DNA of 64,000 nt from F23-D06 sp045116675 (GCA_045116675.1 JBGUMF010000048.1:4047-68046); one strand, 5' to 3'. Counted from the first letter of the stretch, positions 9,010 through 17,745 are shown. Program-made: numbers and translations. The notes: generated from the letters alone by a model not told the origin.

Positions 9010-10239
9010 TTAACTATTAATTGCTTGGTTTGACCTCATGATGGCTTCTTTCAGCATCTTCAGCATCTCCTCATCGGGTGGCACGTTGAACTTTTTCCGG
9101 AAGAAGTGGGATGCCAGCTCTATCGGGTCAGGCATGTTGTCGGCGTCGAAGGTGTCGGCGATGGGTTCTTCCTCGTCGTCGGACGAGATGGTCGGCAAGA
9201 CGGTCTTCACGCAGCAGTAGCGGGCCTGTTTCCCCTTGAGGGTTTGGGTGATACGCTCCACGTAGTTGGGTGGCAGCGGACCGTTCAGCAGCACATGGAG
9301 GCGTATGTAAGCCTGTGTGTCGGCGGGCAGCTCTTCCAATTCGGAGAGTGCCTCCTCGAAGGGGGCTGGTTTGGCGGGTAGGGTGAGCAGCGGTCGTGGG
9401 TTGCGGATGGGGATCTCCTCGACCACGGGGGCGGCGTCGCGCGCGATGGTCACTAATGACACGCCATGAGTGCCCTGTTCGTCAAACGACACGGCGATGG
9501 GCGTGCCGCAGTAGCGGGCCATGGCGGCGCCGCCGGTAAAGGTCTTGGCGTTGTGGATGTGCCCCAAAGCCAGATAGGCGTAGCCGTTTCCTAACTGTTC
9601 CTGGTCCACTGTCTCGATGTTGCCGAGGCTCTCCGCGAAGCTGTGGCCGGCGAAGTTGCCGCCTGTCAGGGAGAGGTGGGCGGTGAGCACCACAGGCAGA
9701 CCGTCGGGATTGCGGCGGGCGGTCTCGTCCAACAGCAGTTGGAAGAAGGCCTTCTGACGTTCCTCTTTGGTTTGGGCCTCGCCGATTTGCGGGTAGCTGT
9801 ACTCATACACGTGTGGTACGGCGATGATGAAGCCGGCGGGATGCCCCTCATGATCCGTGATTTCCACAATGTGCCGGTCCGCATTAATGGAGCCGTCGTC
9901 CAGACGTTCCACCTGGCCTATCACCTTCACATTCAGGCGGTCCCAAATCAGAGATTCCACTTCTATGGCGGATTTGCCGTCGTGGTTGCCGGCGGTGATC
10001 ACGATGCGCATATCGGGGCAACGGTCACGCAGGGTGAGGAGGGTGTTCACGTAGAGTTGCCGTGCCTCCACGGAGGGCACCACGCGGTCGAACACGTCGC
10101 CGCATACGATCAGTGCATCGGGGCGTTCCCGTTCCGCAATGGCGACCAGTTGGTCGAGAAACGAGCGATGTTCATGCGTGCGGTCGTACTCGTACAGCAC
10201 GTGCCCGAGGTGCCAGTCGGAGGTATGTAGTATTTTCAT
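9010..10239 (-). CDS. sbcD: Exonuclease SbcCD, nuclease subunit SbcD
   Basis: A 409-residue Mre11-type phosphoesterase. The metal-binding motifs appear in order: SDWHLGH near residue 7, GDVFDRV near 48, AGNHD near 82, a TAHL motif and LGHIH near residue 228. The C-terminal capping domain is present. It provides the Mn-dependent nuclease activity of SbcCD. It precedes sbcC and starts only 15 bases after the stop of the FISUMP gene, though the two are functionally unrelated. Confidence 0.97.
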   Translation of the reverse strand: MKILHTSDWHLGHVLYEYDRTHEHRSFLDQLVAIAERERPDALIVCGDVFDRVVPSVEARQLYVNTLLTLRDRCPDMRIVITAGNHDGKSAIEVESLIWDRLNVKVIGQVERLDDGSINADRHIVEITDHEGHPAGFIIAVPHVYEYSYPQIGEAQTKEERQKAFFQLLLDETARRNPDGLPVVLTAHLSLTGGNFAGHSFAESLGNIETVDQEQLGNGYAYLALGHIHNAKTFTGGAAMARYCGTPIAVSFDEQGTHGVSLVTIARDAAPVVEEIPIRNPRPLLTLPAKPAPFEEALSELEELPADTQAYIRLHVLLNGPLPPNYVERITQTLKGKQARYCCVKTVLPTISSDDEEEPIADTFDADNMPDPIELASHFFRKKFNVPPDEEMLKMLKEAIMRSNQAINS

Positions 10240-10254
10240 AACAGAGTAGTTGGG

Positions 10255-12588
10255 TTAATCGAGAAGACAACGGACTGAATAACCGAGCCGTTTGTACCAG
10301 CCAGTGTTGGTCACACACGTATTATCGTAGCGCAGTTGGCGACAACTTGAGAAGGTGCCAGTTCCTCCTGTTGAAGACCAAAAAAACGCGTTTTCGCCCG
10401 AGGAGAAAAAACTCGCACCGCCCCAGTTGCCTGCCGGAACTGCGGAAAACCCTGATGCATTATGCCATGGGTAATTTGCATCGCCAGGGGAGTTGGCGAT
10501 GTTTGAAGTGTTCCAATAGTCTCCTGCCAATCTGCTCGCATGGTCTCCGCGTGTGCCTGTACCAGATACGTCCATCTCGGTTTGCGTAGTCTCCATTATG
10601 GTCCACTCTGCATCACTTGGCACGTGCCAGCCAGTAGGGCAGATGCCCTGTACACCACTCGGAACGCTTGCACTGCTGTTTGCCCCATGCATCACTGCAG
10701 TCCAAGTATAATGGTAACCTCGAGCTTCTAATGGAATATTGGAACTATTGTAATCATAGTAGAAGGGTACATAATCGTTGAAATTGTCGCCACTGCCGGC
10801 AGGAACAGCTGTCCCATCCGCGTAATGTGTGGTACGAAGGTTCTCCCGCATCCAGCATTGATTACCAATCTGTACCGTGTTATAAACATTACCATCGTAG
10901 TCTGTCACGGTGGCAGCATCCGGACAGGGTCCCTCCGACATGGCAGGAGTCACCAAGATGGTTCTCCCCCTGTCAAAAGCCAATTCCCATTCGGTTATCC
11001 AACCGTTGCAAAGGGGTTCACCATCTACCACTTCAATACTCCAAGTGCCGTTTAAAGGACAACCAATCAAGTTGGCGAAAGAATTTTCCGGATGGAATAC
11101 GTTGGTCATTGCCGCCACGTTGGTGGAATCCAGGCGATGGTCACTAGTTATATTGCTGCTTACATAAACATAATTGTCAGGATGGTATTGGTAGTTGTTG
11201 TTTGTATTGTCCGACCAAACATAGTTCCATGGGGTTCCCATTGGATTGCTGGCGGGATTGCATTTGTTTTCATAATAATTGTTGGAAGTACCGTCAATTC
11301 CAAATTGACAGTTGGGATTTCCTGTTGGAATCCATCCCCATTCCGATTGTGGAATAGCACTTGTGCATTCCGTGGTTGTCGAACTGCTGAATTTCCGTAA
11401 GATTGAGGAAAATTGTCCATTGGGACAAACCAGCGCTATCCATAAATCCCCAACCCACGAATGCTCTATTTTAATCCGCACAAAGCCAATGTCATTAACG
11501 CTCTGTATAGTGTCAGAAGGAGAAAAGTCGTTGATGTTCACAGACGACACGTAGGTGCACCCGTTGCCGCAATTCGTTCCATCGGCCAGAAAAGCAGTGT
11601 CTGTTTGCGTGAAAGATTGGGATATGCGGAACTGATATTCATTGCCATAAACCGTGCCGTAACGAATTGTGGCATAAGCTCTCAAATAGTACCTTTTTTC
11701 AGGGTCCAATCCTGCCAAAATACTGGAAAAGCTGCCCGTACCGCCGTTTTCCACCGAATGGTTGTTTGCCAGGGAGGGATGCGGGAGAGTTCCCCAGCAG
11801 AATCCCCGCGCTAACACGTTTTCATTTGTCGTCACTGTCCCATAGCATTGTACTGTCAACGAGTTATTAGAAGTCAGCGTGTCGGTAGTAACGGTCATAA
11901 GGCTGGTCGGATCAATGAGGAATAGCAACTGAATATCCTCACTTGTGTACTGTTGCTGCGTCACTGTTTCGCTCGGAAACAGTATGCCGTGACTGGAGAA
12001 ATAACCCGAGTATTGCATCTCATCTCCCAATTCAAAATCATGGGAGGATGTGCTTCTCAGACACACCTTCATCGCTTTTTCCGAATGGTTGGCCGTCCGA
12101 ATCCTGTCGGCACTGGCATGGCCTTTGTTGATCATTTTCAGGCTGCGAGTGCCTGATGGGGCAGTCACCGACAGAACATATACTTGCGGAGTTGTCACGG
12201 AGATCTCAAAAAAATTGTTTCCACAAACGAGGTTCCCACTATAGGATGCACATTTTTTCCCGTTTACGTCAACTAAGACCATCGTTACCGGCTCGTCTTT
12301 GGCAGATGAGATGTTGACCCGTGTCTGCCCATCAAATGGGTTTGGCATCACCTCCATGCCTTCCGCCAATTGGGGATCCTCTATCGAGGTGCCGATCTCC
12401 AACGTATATACGGTGTCGGGGAAAAAAATGGTTTCCGACCATCCCCGAGTGATGTTTTTCACGATAACGCTGTCTATCCGCACATAATTGTTGTTCTTGT
12501 CAATGCCTGAAAACAGTAAATCTATTGTCTCTTGTGCATGAATTGTCAGTGAAAACAACGCTATTGAGAGAAGAAGGATTCTTTTCAT
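10255..12588 (-). CDS. Secreted FISUMP protein with P-domain and internal sorting-like domain
   Basis: A 777-residue exported protein with a signal peptide (MKRILLLSIALFSLTIHAQ). Residues about 75-165 look like a T9SS type A sorting domain (MPNPFDGQ, VLVDVNGK, YVLSVTAPSG) but lie near the N-terminus, not at the C-terminal end. A fibronectin-like segment follows, then a proprotein-convertase P-domain-like stretch (HSWVGDLWIALVCPNG to GTWSIEVVDGE) and a C-terminal FISUMP domain from about residue 560 (IGNQCWMRENLRTTHY, CPTGWHVPSDAEW, ending GYSVRCLLD). FISUMP proteins are surface or secreted proteins of unknown role. A -7 box lies 23 bases upstream of the start. Confidence 0.8.
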   Translation of the reverse strand: MKRILLLSIALFSLTIHAQETIDLLFSGIDKNNNYVRIDSVIVKNITRGWSETIFFPDTVYTLEIGTSIEDPQLAEGMEVMPNPFDGQTRVNISSAKDEPVTMVLVDVNGKKCASYSGNLVCGNNFFEISVTTPQVYVLSVTAPSGTRSLKMINKGHASADRIRTANHSEKAMKVCLRSTSSHDFELGDEMQYSGYFSSHGILFPSETVTQQQYTSEDIQLLFLIDPTSLMTVTTDTLTSNNSLTVQCYGTVTTNENVLARGFCWGTLPHPSLANNHSVENGGTGSFSSILAGLDPEKRYYLRAYATIRYGTVYGNEYQFRISQSFTQTDTAFLADGTNCGNGCTYVSSVNINDFSPSDTIQSVNDIGFVRIKIEHSWVGDLWIALVCPNGQFSSILRKFSSSTTTECTSAIPQSEWGWIPTGNPNCQFGIDGTSNNYYENKCNPASNPMGTPWNYVWSDNTNNNYQYHPDNYVYVSSNITSDHRLDSTNVAAMTNVFHPENSFANLIGCPLNGTWSIEVVDGEPLCNGWITEWELAFDRGRTILVTPAMSEGPCPDAATVTDYDGNVYNTVQIGNQCWMRENLRTTHYADGTAVPAGSGDNFNDYVPFYYDYNSSNIPLEARGYHYTWTAVMHGANSSASVPSGVQGICPTGWHVPSDAEWTIMETTQTEMDVSGTGTRGDHASRLAGDYWNTSNIANSPGDANYPWHNASGFSAVPAGNWGGASFFSSGENAFFWSSTGGTGTFSSCRQLRYDNTCVTNTGWYKRLGYSVRCLLD

Positions 12589-12610
12589 ATCGGTATATTA
12601 TTTAAAGTGA

Positions 12611-12618
12611 CAAAAGTA
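12611..12618 (-). promoter_or_regulatory. -7 box of the FISUMP gene
   Basis: TACTTTTG on the minus strand fits TAnnTTTG and lies 23 bases upstream of the ATG. No convincing -33 TTTG is seen at the right distance. Confidence 0.4.
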
Positions 12619-12715
12619 AAAAAAAATGGAATATCTCTCCATTTCGTTTTTTACCTGTTAGTTGATTTCATTCAGTGTTTATGAATTTGCAGCAAAGATG
12701 CTTTTTCTATATATA

Positions 12716-12746
12716 GCGAGGTGGTCAAATTTTTTGACCACCTCGC
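12716..12746 (-). terminator. Hairpin downstream of the XRE regulator gene
   Basis: A perfect 14-bp stem with a 3-base loop (12716-12729 paired with 12733-12746) lies 39 bases after the XRE stop codon and ahead of the FISUMP promoter. It lacks a long T-run but probably separates the two transcripts. Confidence 0.55.
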
Positions 12747-12785
12747 CAAAACTCAGATTTTTGCAATCGCGAAAAAAAAACTGTA

Positions 12786-12986
12786 TTAATCCCCCTCCTC
12801 CAGCATGAACAGCTCTTCCACTGTTTTGCCGAAATATTGCGCCATCTTCAGCGCCAAGAGGGTGCTGGGGACGTATTTGCCTAACTCGATGGAGTTCACC
12901 GCTTGACGGGTCACGCCGATTTTTTCCGCCAGTTCGCCTTGGGTGATGTTAACTTCGGCGCGTGCCACTTTAATCCTGTTTTTCAT
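12786..12986 (-). CDS. Small XRE-family HTH regulator (YgzD/YozG-like)
   Basis: A 66-residue Cro/C1-type helix-turn-helix protein starting MKNRIKVARAE. The recognition region reads TQGELAEKIGVTRQAVNSIE and the end LFMLEEGD is acidic. A longer in-frame reading to 13043 exists, but MKNR is the family's usual start. The gene overlaps the 3' end of the upstream membrane-protein gene by 17 bases. Pairing of such a regulator with a small multi-pass membrane protein is common; it probably regulates this operon or a linked function. Confidence 0.9.
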   Translation of the reverse strand: MKNRIKVARAEVNITQGELAEKIGVTRQAVNSIELGKYVPSTLLALKMAQYFGKTVEELFMLEEGD

Positions 12987-13479
12987 AGCGCATGGAACGT
13001 TTGTTAAGGTACAGACGAAGGTAAAAACAAATGATGAAGACATACAGGATGGAGAAGATGTTGATCATCATCACCCACAGGAATGGAAGGCCCCATACGA
13101 AAATCAGACAAAGTAGCACAATCCCGCTGTTGATGTACAGCGATAGGATCAGCGACTCATACCGGAGCTGCTCGATGAACTCATCGTCTTCCTGATTGCG
13201 GGAGAAACCGATGAAAATGCCGGCCACAATCAGCAAAATGCCGATGAATGTCAGCAGAAGGTCGTCGTTTGGGCCGAATGAGGAAGAAAGAAAGCTGGAG
13301 AACAGATCTCCATTGCCGTTCAGTCGTTCCATCCCGAAAAGCTCTCGGATGTTGTTGAGGCTGAAGTCGCATTGACTTTGGAAGATGGAGTGGAATATAA
13401 TCAGTACAATGGTGATACCGAATATCCACCAACCTGTTTTTTTGAACCTGCTTGGTAGTAAGAACTTTGTGTTTTTCAT
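12970..13479 (-). CDS. Multi-pass membrane protein paired with an XRE regulator
   Basis: A 169-residue protein from the ATG giving MKNTKFLLPSRF; the longer reading to 13542 would begin inside the promoter. About four membrane helices are visible: GWWIFGITIVLIIF, LLLTFIGILLIVAGIF, then two in SGIVLLCLIFVWGLPFLWV and NIFSILYVFIICFYL. The C-terminus is basic and cytoplasmic by the positive-inside rule. No family is recognised. It is cotranscribed and overlapping with the small XRE regulator. Confidence 0.75.
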   Translation of the reverse strand: MKNTKFLLPSRFKKTGWWIFGITIVLIIFHSIFQSQCDFSLNNIRELFGMERLNGNGDLFSSFLSSSFGPNDDLLLTFIGILLIVAGIFIGFSRNQEDDEFIEQLRYESLILSLYINSGIVLLCLIFVWGLPFLWVMMINIFSILYVFIICFYLRLYLNKRSMRYEKQD

Positions 13480-13519
13480 AACGTTTTTTTTTAAGGTAAG
13501 TAATAATTTTTTGACGCCG

Positions 13520-13550
13520 CAAAAATACACAATTCTTGACAAAAAGCAAG
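13520..13550 (-). promoter_or_regulatory. Promoter of the membrane protein/XRE operon
   Basis: The minus strand has -7 TATTTTTG (13520-13527) and a -33 CTTG (13547-13550) 19 bases further upstream, a good Bacteroidota promoter. The predicted transcript start lies about 35 bases upstream of the ATG at 13479. Confidence 0.6.
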
Positions 13551-13664
13551 TATAAGTTACAAAAAGTAATGTTTTTAATACAAAACCAATCTATCTGTGT
13601 GTGAATCAGTATTTTAAAATTTTATTATTTTGTTATTATTGTGCAGGTAGATAGGTGTGGCTGT

Positions 13665-13700
13665 AAAAAAAAACGGCGGGCGTGTCAGAAGCGCCCGCCG
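13665..13700 (-). terminator. Intrinsic terminator of the small lipoprotein gene
   Basis: Reading the minus strand, an 8-9 bp GC-rich stem (13692-13700 with 13674-13682) is followed directly by nine Ts. It lies 15 bases after the lipoprotein stop codon and is the clearest rho-independent terminator in the window. Confidence 0.9.
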
Positions 13701-13714
13701 CCGTCATCTGAATG

Positions 13715-13930
13715 CTATTGCTTGCACTTGAAGATGCTGATGCCCTCTGCTTCGTTGAGTTGGGCTTCCATGGCCTTGCACTCGTCTTTGTTTGATGTTT
13801 CATCTTCGTACACGGGTGCGAGGTGTGCGACGTCCGTCTTTGCGTAACAATGGCAACCGACTTTGTTGCAGGAAGTTGAGATTGCCGCCATCATTAACAC
13901 AGCTGATACGATAGCCAATACTTTTTTCAT
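13715..13930 (-). CDS. Small cysteine-rich lipoprotein
   Basis: A 71-residue protein with a lipoprotein signal peptide ending AAISTSC, so the mature form begins at a lipidated Cys. The remaining part is short and holds further Cys residues (CNKVGCHC, ECKAME, FKCKQ). It is probably anchored in the periplasm or outer membrane. No family recognised. It is a single-gene unit with a strong terminator. Confidence 0.8.
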   Translation of the reverse strand: MKKVLAIVSAVLMMAAISTSCNKVGCHCYAKTDVAHLAPVYEDETSNKDECKAMEAQLNEAEGISIFKCKQ

Positions 13931-14033
13931 AATTTTTCTGAAGACTTCTTGGTTAAAAATAATGGGGTGACTGTGATCCTCTTTGCGGAAGTCTGTAACA
14001 CATAGATATCGGCAGCCACTTTTTAATTGGGTT

Positions 14034-14738
14034 TTAGAATGATAAGGTCAGGCCTGCTCCGCCCGGTGTGAGGCCGAAGCGGAGTTGCATCGCCATGGTG
14101 GGTGACGCATTGAAACGGTTGACAATCTGGTTGATGCGTACCTTGCTTCTGACTGTCAGCACGGCGGCGGGTACGATGAATGCGGTGGCCGCAAGGGCTC
14201 CGCCTGCACAAAGGAACACGCCGTACATTGCACTGCGCCAGAGAATGACACCAAGATCGTCGCTGTTGAGAATCTGCTCGTTATACTTTGCTGTCTGCAC
14301 AAAAGAAGCGCAGAACTGGTATAGCCCGAGACCGGCTGTCACCGCGGCGGCACCGCCGGCCACAAAGAGCGGAATGCTGATGTACTGGTTGCGCTTCGCC
14401 TTGCGGTAATCCTTGTATTCAGATATGGAGAGCAGCCATTCCAAATCGCTGTTGTAGAGCCGGAAAAGCTCGTCGGATCCTGTGAGGTACATGTTCCCCT
14501 TCGCGTAATAAAGTCGTCCGGTGCCCCTGTCTTGGAGAAAAAGCTCTATCAGCTCATCCTTGCTCATCCCGGTATAGTCGGGGAGCGTGTCGCGCACATA
14601 TAGCGTGTCGTAGGTGATTTCCTCCTCATAGATGTAGATCGTGTCCTGGTGAGTATGATCCCCATCCACTTGTGCGGTGGCGGAGAGTGTGGTTCCAGCA
14701 ACGATGAAAATCAGAAGTGCTCTTTTTAATAGGTTCAT
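14034..14738 (-). CDS. Exported membrane protein downstream of a tethered sigma factor
   Basis: A 234-residue protein starting MNLLKRALLIFIVAG with a signal peptide ending SATAQ; a longer reading would overlap the sigma gene. The N-terminal half is polar and carries a DELIELFLQDRG segment; two hydrophobic segments follow (IPLFVAGGAAAVTAGLGLY and MYGVFLCAGGALAATAFIV). No family recognised. It starts 13 bases after the stop of the sigma-factor gene, suggesting a common transcript and possibly a shared sensing role. Confidence 0.75.
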   Translation of the reverse strand: MNLLKRALLIFIVAGTTLSATAQVDGDHTHQDTIYIYEEEITYDTLYVRDTLPDYTGMSKDELIELFLQDRGTGRLYYAKGNMYLTGSDELFRLYNSDLEWLLSISEYKDYRKAKRNQYISIPLFVAGGAAAVTAGLGLYQFCASFVQTAKYNEQILNSDDLGVILWRSAMYGVFLCAGGALAATAFIVPAAVLTVRSKVRINQIVNRFNASPTMAMQLRFGLTPGGAGLTLSF

Positions 14739-14751
14739 TATTATATTGCTG

Positions 14752-15822
14752 CTATTTTGTGGAATCTTGAATGACAATGATATGTTTGGTCTGTCGAATC
14801 TTCTTGACCACCACGGGTTGCGGAGTTTCTGACATTACGGTTGGATTGTCCAATGGGGCTGTCTCTTTGGGTGTGGTGGGTGCGGAAGAGGATGGGGTAG
14901 AGCGTTTTACGACAGGGCTTTTGTTCCCCGCTTCAAACAAAGCCGGCTCTTCCGAATCGTTTTCGGCGCTGCTGTCTGCCTCTGCTATAATGGGCTGAGG
15001 TTTTGAAACCTGCGGCGTTACGGTTGGATTGTCTTGCGGTGAGGGGAAGAGTAGGATGCCGGCGGTGATGGCTGCGCCGGTGGATGCGATGCCAGCGGTG
15101 ACAGGAGCCCTGTGTGCATACATCCACAACTTGGGCGAGACTTTTGAGGTGGTGGGGAAGGCCTCTTCCTTCAGTGGTTGCAGCGGGGGGATGGCGAAAT
15201 CTTTCAGCTGCGAGCGGCAATAACCGTCGATGGCTGTATCGGGATGAATGAATAATGGCAACAGTATCATAAGCAGGTGCTTTTTCTCTTTTGATTTGTT
15301 GAACAATATCTTTTGCAGCTCCTTGCGCGCCCGTAGCAGGTGCGATTTGGAGGTGTTCGGAGAGATGTCCAGCAGTTTTGCAATCTGCTGATGGGTGAGC
15401 CGTTCGAAAACGTACAGGTTCAGCACTGTCCGGTGATGGTTGGGCAGTTGCGCGATGGCGTCCAGAATCTCCTCTTGGGAGAAGTCGGCTTTCCGGATGG
15501 CGGCCATCATATCGTCGGATGATAGCTCATTCTCTTCCGGAGTATCCGCTCCCAATGCTCTGGCATCATCCTTCAGTGGGCGTATGCGCTCCTGCTCCCT
15601 CAGGTGGAGCAGTGCCTTGTTGGCGGCAATACGCATCAGCCACCCCTCAAAGGAGCCGAACCCCCGGAAGGTGTCCGCCTTCTCGATGGCGGTGAGAAAG
15701 GCGTCGTGCGCAAGATCCTCGGCGATTGGCCGGTCAAGGACATATCGGTAGCACACGCCGATCATCTTTTCGATATTCTTTCTGTACGCTCTGGTCCAGA
15801 ACGGTCTCATTCCATTTGTCAT
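14752..15822 (-). CDS. ECF sigma factor with membrane-anchored C-terminal extension
   Basis: A 356-residue protein. Residues 1-175 are a complete ECF sigma-70 factor: region 2 (CYRYVLDRPIAEDLAHDAF) and region 4 (LTHQQIAKLLDISPNTSKSH). The remaining 180 residues are not part of a normal ECF factor: a short hydrophobic stretch (HLLMILLPLFI), a likely membrane helix near 230-250 (PVTAGIASTGAAITAGILLF) and a Pro/Ser/Thr-rich tail. The tail probably lies outside the cytoplasm, so the sigma domain would be membrane-tethered, in place of a separate anti-sigma factor. Release mechanism unknown. Confidence 0.85.
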   Translation of the reverse strand: MTNGMRPFWTRAYRKNIEKMIGVCYRYVLDRPIAEDLAHDAFLTAIEKADTFRGFGSFEGWLMRIAANKALLHLREQERIRPLKDDARALGADTPEENELSSDDMMAAIRKADFSQEEILDAIAQLPNHHRTVLNLYVFERLTHQQIAKLLDISPNTSKSHLLRARKELQKILFNKSKEKKHLLMILLPLFIHPDTAIDGYCRSQLKDFAIPPLQPLKEEAFPTTSKVSPKLWMYAHRAPVTAGIASTGAAITAGILLFPSPQDNPTVTPQVSKPQPIIAEADSSAENDSEEPALFEAGNKSPVVKRSTPSSSAPTTPKETAPLDNPTVMSETPQPVVVKKIRQTKHIIVIQDSTK

Positions 15823-15848
15823 ACTTGCAATTCAGTGCTTTTCCGCGG

Positions 15849-15856
15849 CAAAACTA
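15849..15856 (-). promoter_or_regulatory. -7 box of the ECF sigma gene
   Basis: TAGTTTTG on the minus strand matches TAnnTTTG, 27 bases upstream of the sigma-gene ATG. No clear -33 element is seen. The sigma factor could also control its own promoter, whose sequence would then differ. Confidence 0.4.
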
Positions 15857-15958
15857 CAAAAATGCCAGTGTTGAACGGAATCCCTCTTAATTTTTTTTTC
15901 TTTTCCCTTTTATTGATTTCGTTAGACAATCATTCGTTATACATCCGTGGATGTAACA

Positions 15959-16081
15959 CTATGATGCAAGAATCGCAAATGGTTGCAGTAGGTTGAAAAA
16001 TTTTTTTCGATGAATGATTTGGCCGCAAACAATGTCGTTCAGTTCACGAGCCAAGGCTGATTTGTGGACATTCTCCCATTC
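15959..16081 (-). pseudogene. Decayed C-terminal fragment of a HEPN gene
   Basis: An open minus-strand stretch of about 40 codons without a start codon. It encodes KSALARELNDIVCGQIIHR, nearly the same as the C-terminal part of the intact HEPN protein at 19374-19775 (KSALARELNETVCGQIIER). At DNA level 16013-16063 matches 19419-19469 at about 42 of 51 positions. The preceding part is missing; a TAA lies just upstream and the reading frame runs on to an unrelated tail. It sits directly outside the outermost tRNA-end repeat and looks like the remains of an older cassette. Confidence 0.75.
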
Positions 16082-16094
16082 TTATTTTGATTAC

Positions 16095-16165
16095 AAAAAA
16101 CAGCGACTTACTTTCGTAAATCGCTGTCGTTTTTTGAGCGACAGACGGGGTTCGAACCCGCGATT
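16095..16165 (-). repeat. tRNA-Gly 3'-end copy with terminator (att-like site 1)
   Basis: Positions 16133-16165 are identical over 33 bases to 17984-18016 and carry the T-arm and 3' acceptor half of a tRNA. The 21-base core 16143-16163 is identical to the real tRNA-Gly gene. A hairpin at 16101-16126, followed on the minus strand by six Ts, mirrors the terminator of the real tRNA. It looks like an attachment site left by integration at the tRNA 3' end. Confidence 0.75.
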
Positions 16166-16195
16166 TTAGGGATAGAACGGAGAAATTCCGTAAAG

Positions 16196-17698
16196 CTAAA
16201 CGCCTTTGTAAGGCGTTCTCAAATGTTGGCCACGGAGTTCGTCCAGCTTTTCCTGGTTAAAGGTGCCGTTCTCCCACATTTGGTCAATTTCTTGTTGTGC
16301 CTTTTCGGCATACATAGTTGTGTCTTCAGTTTCGTCGTACAGATTGGAGATTGTAAATAGCGGCAGTATTTTCACATGCCGTAACGCGCCATTGTCTTTT
16401 TTGTCGCAATGCTCCAATTCGGCAAAATTCTCCAGAGAGCATCGGACAGCTTCGGTCAGATGTTTCTGTCGCATAAACTCATACAGACTTTTCATCTTAC
16501 CGCTCATTCCAGCCTTACATTCGATAGGTAGCACTTTCATGTCGCGGGCTATGATGTAATCCACCTCTGAACGCGTTCCTTCGGCGGTGTTCTCCCAATA
16601 GTATAGCTCATGTTGGGAACGAGGGTTGTTGTATTTTATGAGTTCCCAGCCTAACACCATCTCGGTCAGGCCGCCTTTGTTTACCAAATCTTCGGTAGTG
16701 CCGGCCAGAATCATATCGGTCAACTGTCGCGCACCACCCAAATCCAAGTCGAGAATGCGCAGCAACAGTCCGCTGTCAAGATATAGATATTTGCGATATT
16801 TTTCATTGACCTCCGCCCCGAGCGGCAATCCGTTGCCCGCCGTGTGGCTCACCCGCTTGATGATACCTGCATCGCACAGGAGCTTCAATGCCTTTTTCAC
16901 CTCTTCGGCACGATAGCCTCCCTCCACATGACTGTAGGTAAACTTCTCTCCAATCTGTATTACGACACTTTGCAGTGTGTTGCGAAGCAGAGTAGGATCG
17001 ACCTTTTTAGCGTATTTTGGGAAATCATCGTAGTAGGTAAGTTGTATGTCATCAAGTTCGGTCTGGCATTGGCGGTAGTCGTGGGTTGAAACCCAGGCGG
17101 CCACGCTGGCGGGCATGCCGCCTACCATCAGGAAGGTGCGGAAGTGTTGCACAAGTTCGTTGTGCATAGCCGTAAGCAGCGGATTCTCTGTGTTTGCATC
17201 CTTCTTGGCTTTCACCCAGGCCGATTTCCCTTCCGCCACCAAAAACTCGTCGAACGAGAAAGGATAGACGAATAGCGAGCGTATGCGTCCCACCCCAAAC
17301 GATGGCAACTCTTTGAGAGTGAACTCCAGTAATGAGCCTGCTGCCACCACGTGAAGTTCCGGAAAATCTTCCTTGAATGACCAGAGACTCTTAATGGCAT
17401 CGGCAGAAGCCTGTATCTCATCCAGGAAAAGCAAAGTTTTCCCAGGAATCACCGGAGTGCTATATAGCATGCTCAGGTTATTGGCCAAGTCATGTATATC
17501 ATGGATTTTCTGAAAAACCTCCAACATGTCGGGTCGTTTTTCAAAGTTGACTTCAATGAAGTAATCGAACGTTTCACCCAAATGTTTTACTGCTGACGAT
17601 TTACCAACTTGGCGTGCCCCTCTTAGCAAAAGTGGTTTGAGCCGTTTGCTATTCTTCCATTCCAGGAGCAAAGAGTCGATAGGTCTTTCTATATACAT
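16196..17698 (-). CDS. AAA_14/DUF4143 ATPase
   Basis: A 500-residue P-loop protein of the AAA_14 plus DUF4143 type. Walker A GARQVGKSS lies near residues 27-35 and Walker B LLFLDEIQ near 90. The DUF4143 part has a PD-(D/E)XK-like stretch near residue 380 (EVDYIIA then PIECKAG). Such proteins are abundant and variable in Bacteroidota and archaea; their role is unproven, with suggestions of defence or mobile-element functions. It is the only gene between att-like sites 1 and 2 and is preceded by three 33-base-spaced repeats. Confidence 0.9.
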   Translation of the reverse strand: MYIERPIDSLLLEWKNSKRLKPLLLRGARQVGKSSAVKHLGETFDYFIEVNFEKRPDMLEVFQKIHDIHDLANNLSMLYSTPVIPGKTLLFLDEIQASADAIKSLWSFKEDFPELHVVAAGSLLEFTLKELPSFGVGRIRSLFVYPFSFDEFLVAEGKSAWVKAKKDANTENPLLTAMHNELVQHFRTFLMVGGMPASVAAWVSTHDYRQCQTELDDIQLTYYDDFPKYAKKVDPTLLRNTLQSVVIQIGEKFTYSHVEGGYRAEEVKKALKLLCDAGIIKRVSHTAGNGLPLGAEVNEKYRKYLYLDSGLLLRILDLDLGGARQLTDMILAGTTEDLVNKGGLTEMVLGWELIKYNNPRSQHELYYWENTAEGTRSEVDYIIARDMKVLPIECKAGMSGKMKSLYEFMRQKHLTEAVRCSLENFAELEHCDKKDNGALRHVKILPLFTISNLYDETEDTTMYAEKAQQEIDQMWENGTFNQEKLDELRGQHLRTPYKGV

Positions 17699-17728
17699 TT
17701 CTATTTTTATCGTTGATGATTACGCCGG

Positions 17729-17736
17729 CAAAAATA
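17729..17736 (-). promoter_or_regulatory. -7 box of the AAA_14 ATPase gene
   Basis: TATTTTTG on the minus strand, 30 bases upstream of the ATG. The expected -33 position falls in the first of the three repeats upstream, so these repeats could be operators. Confidence 0.5.
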
Positions 17737-17745
17737 ATAAATTTC

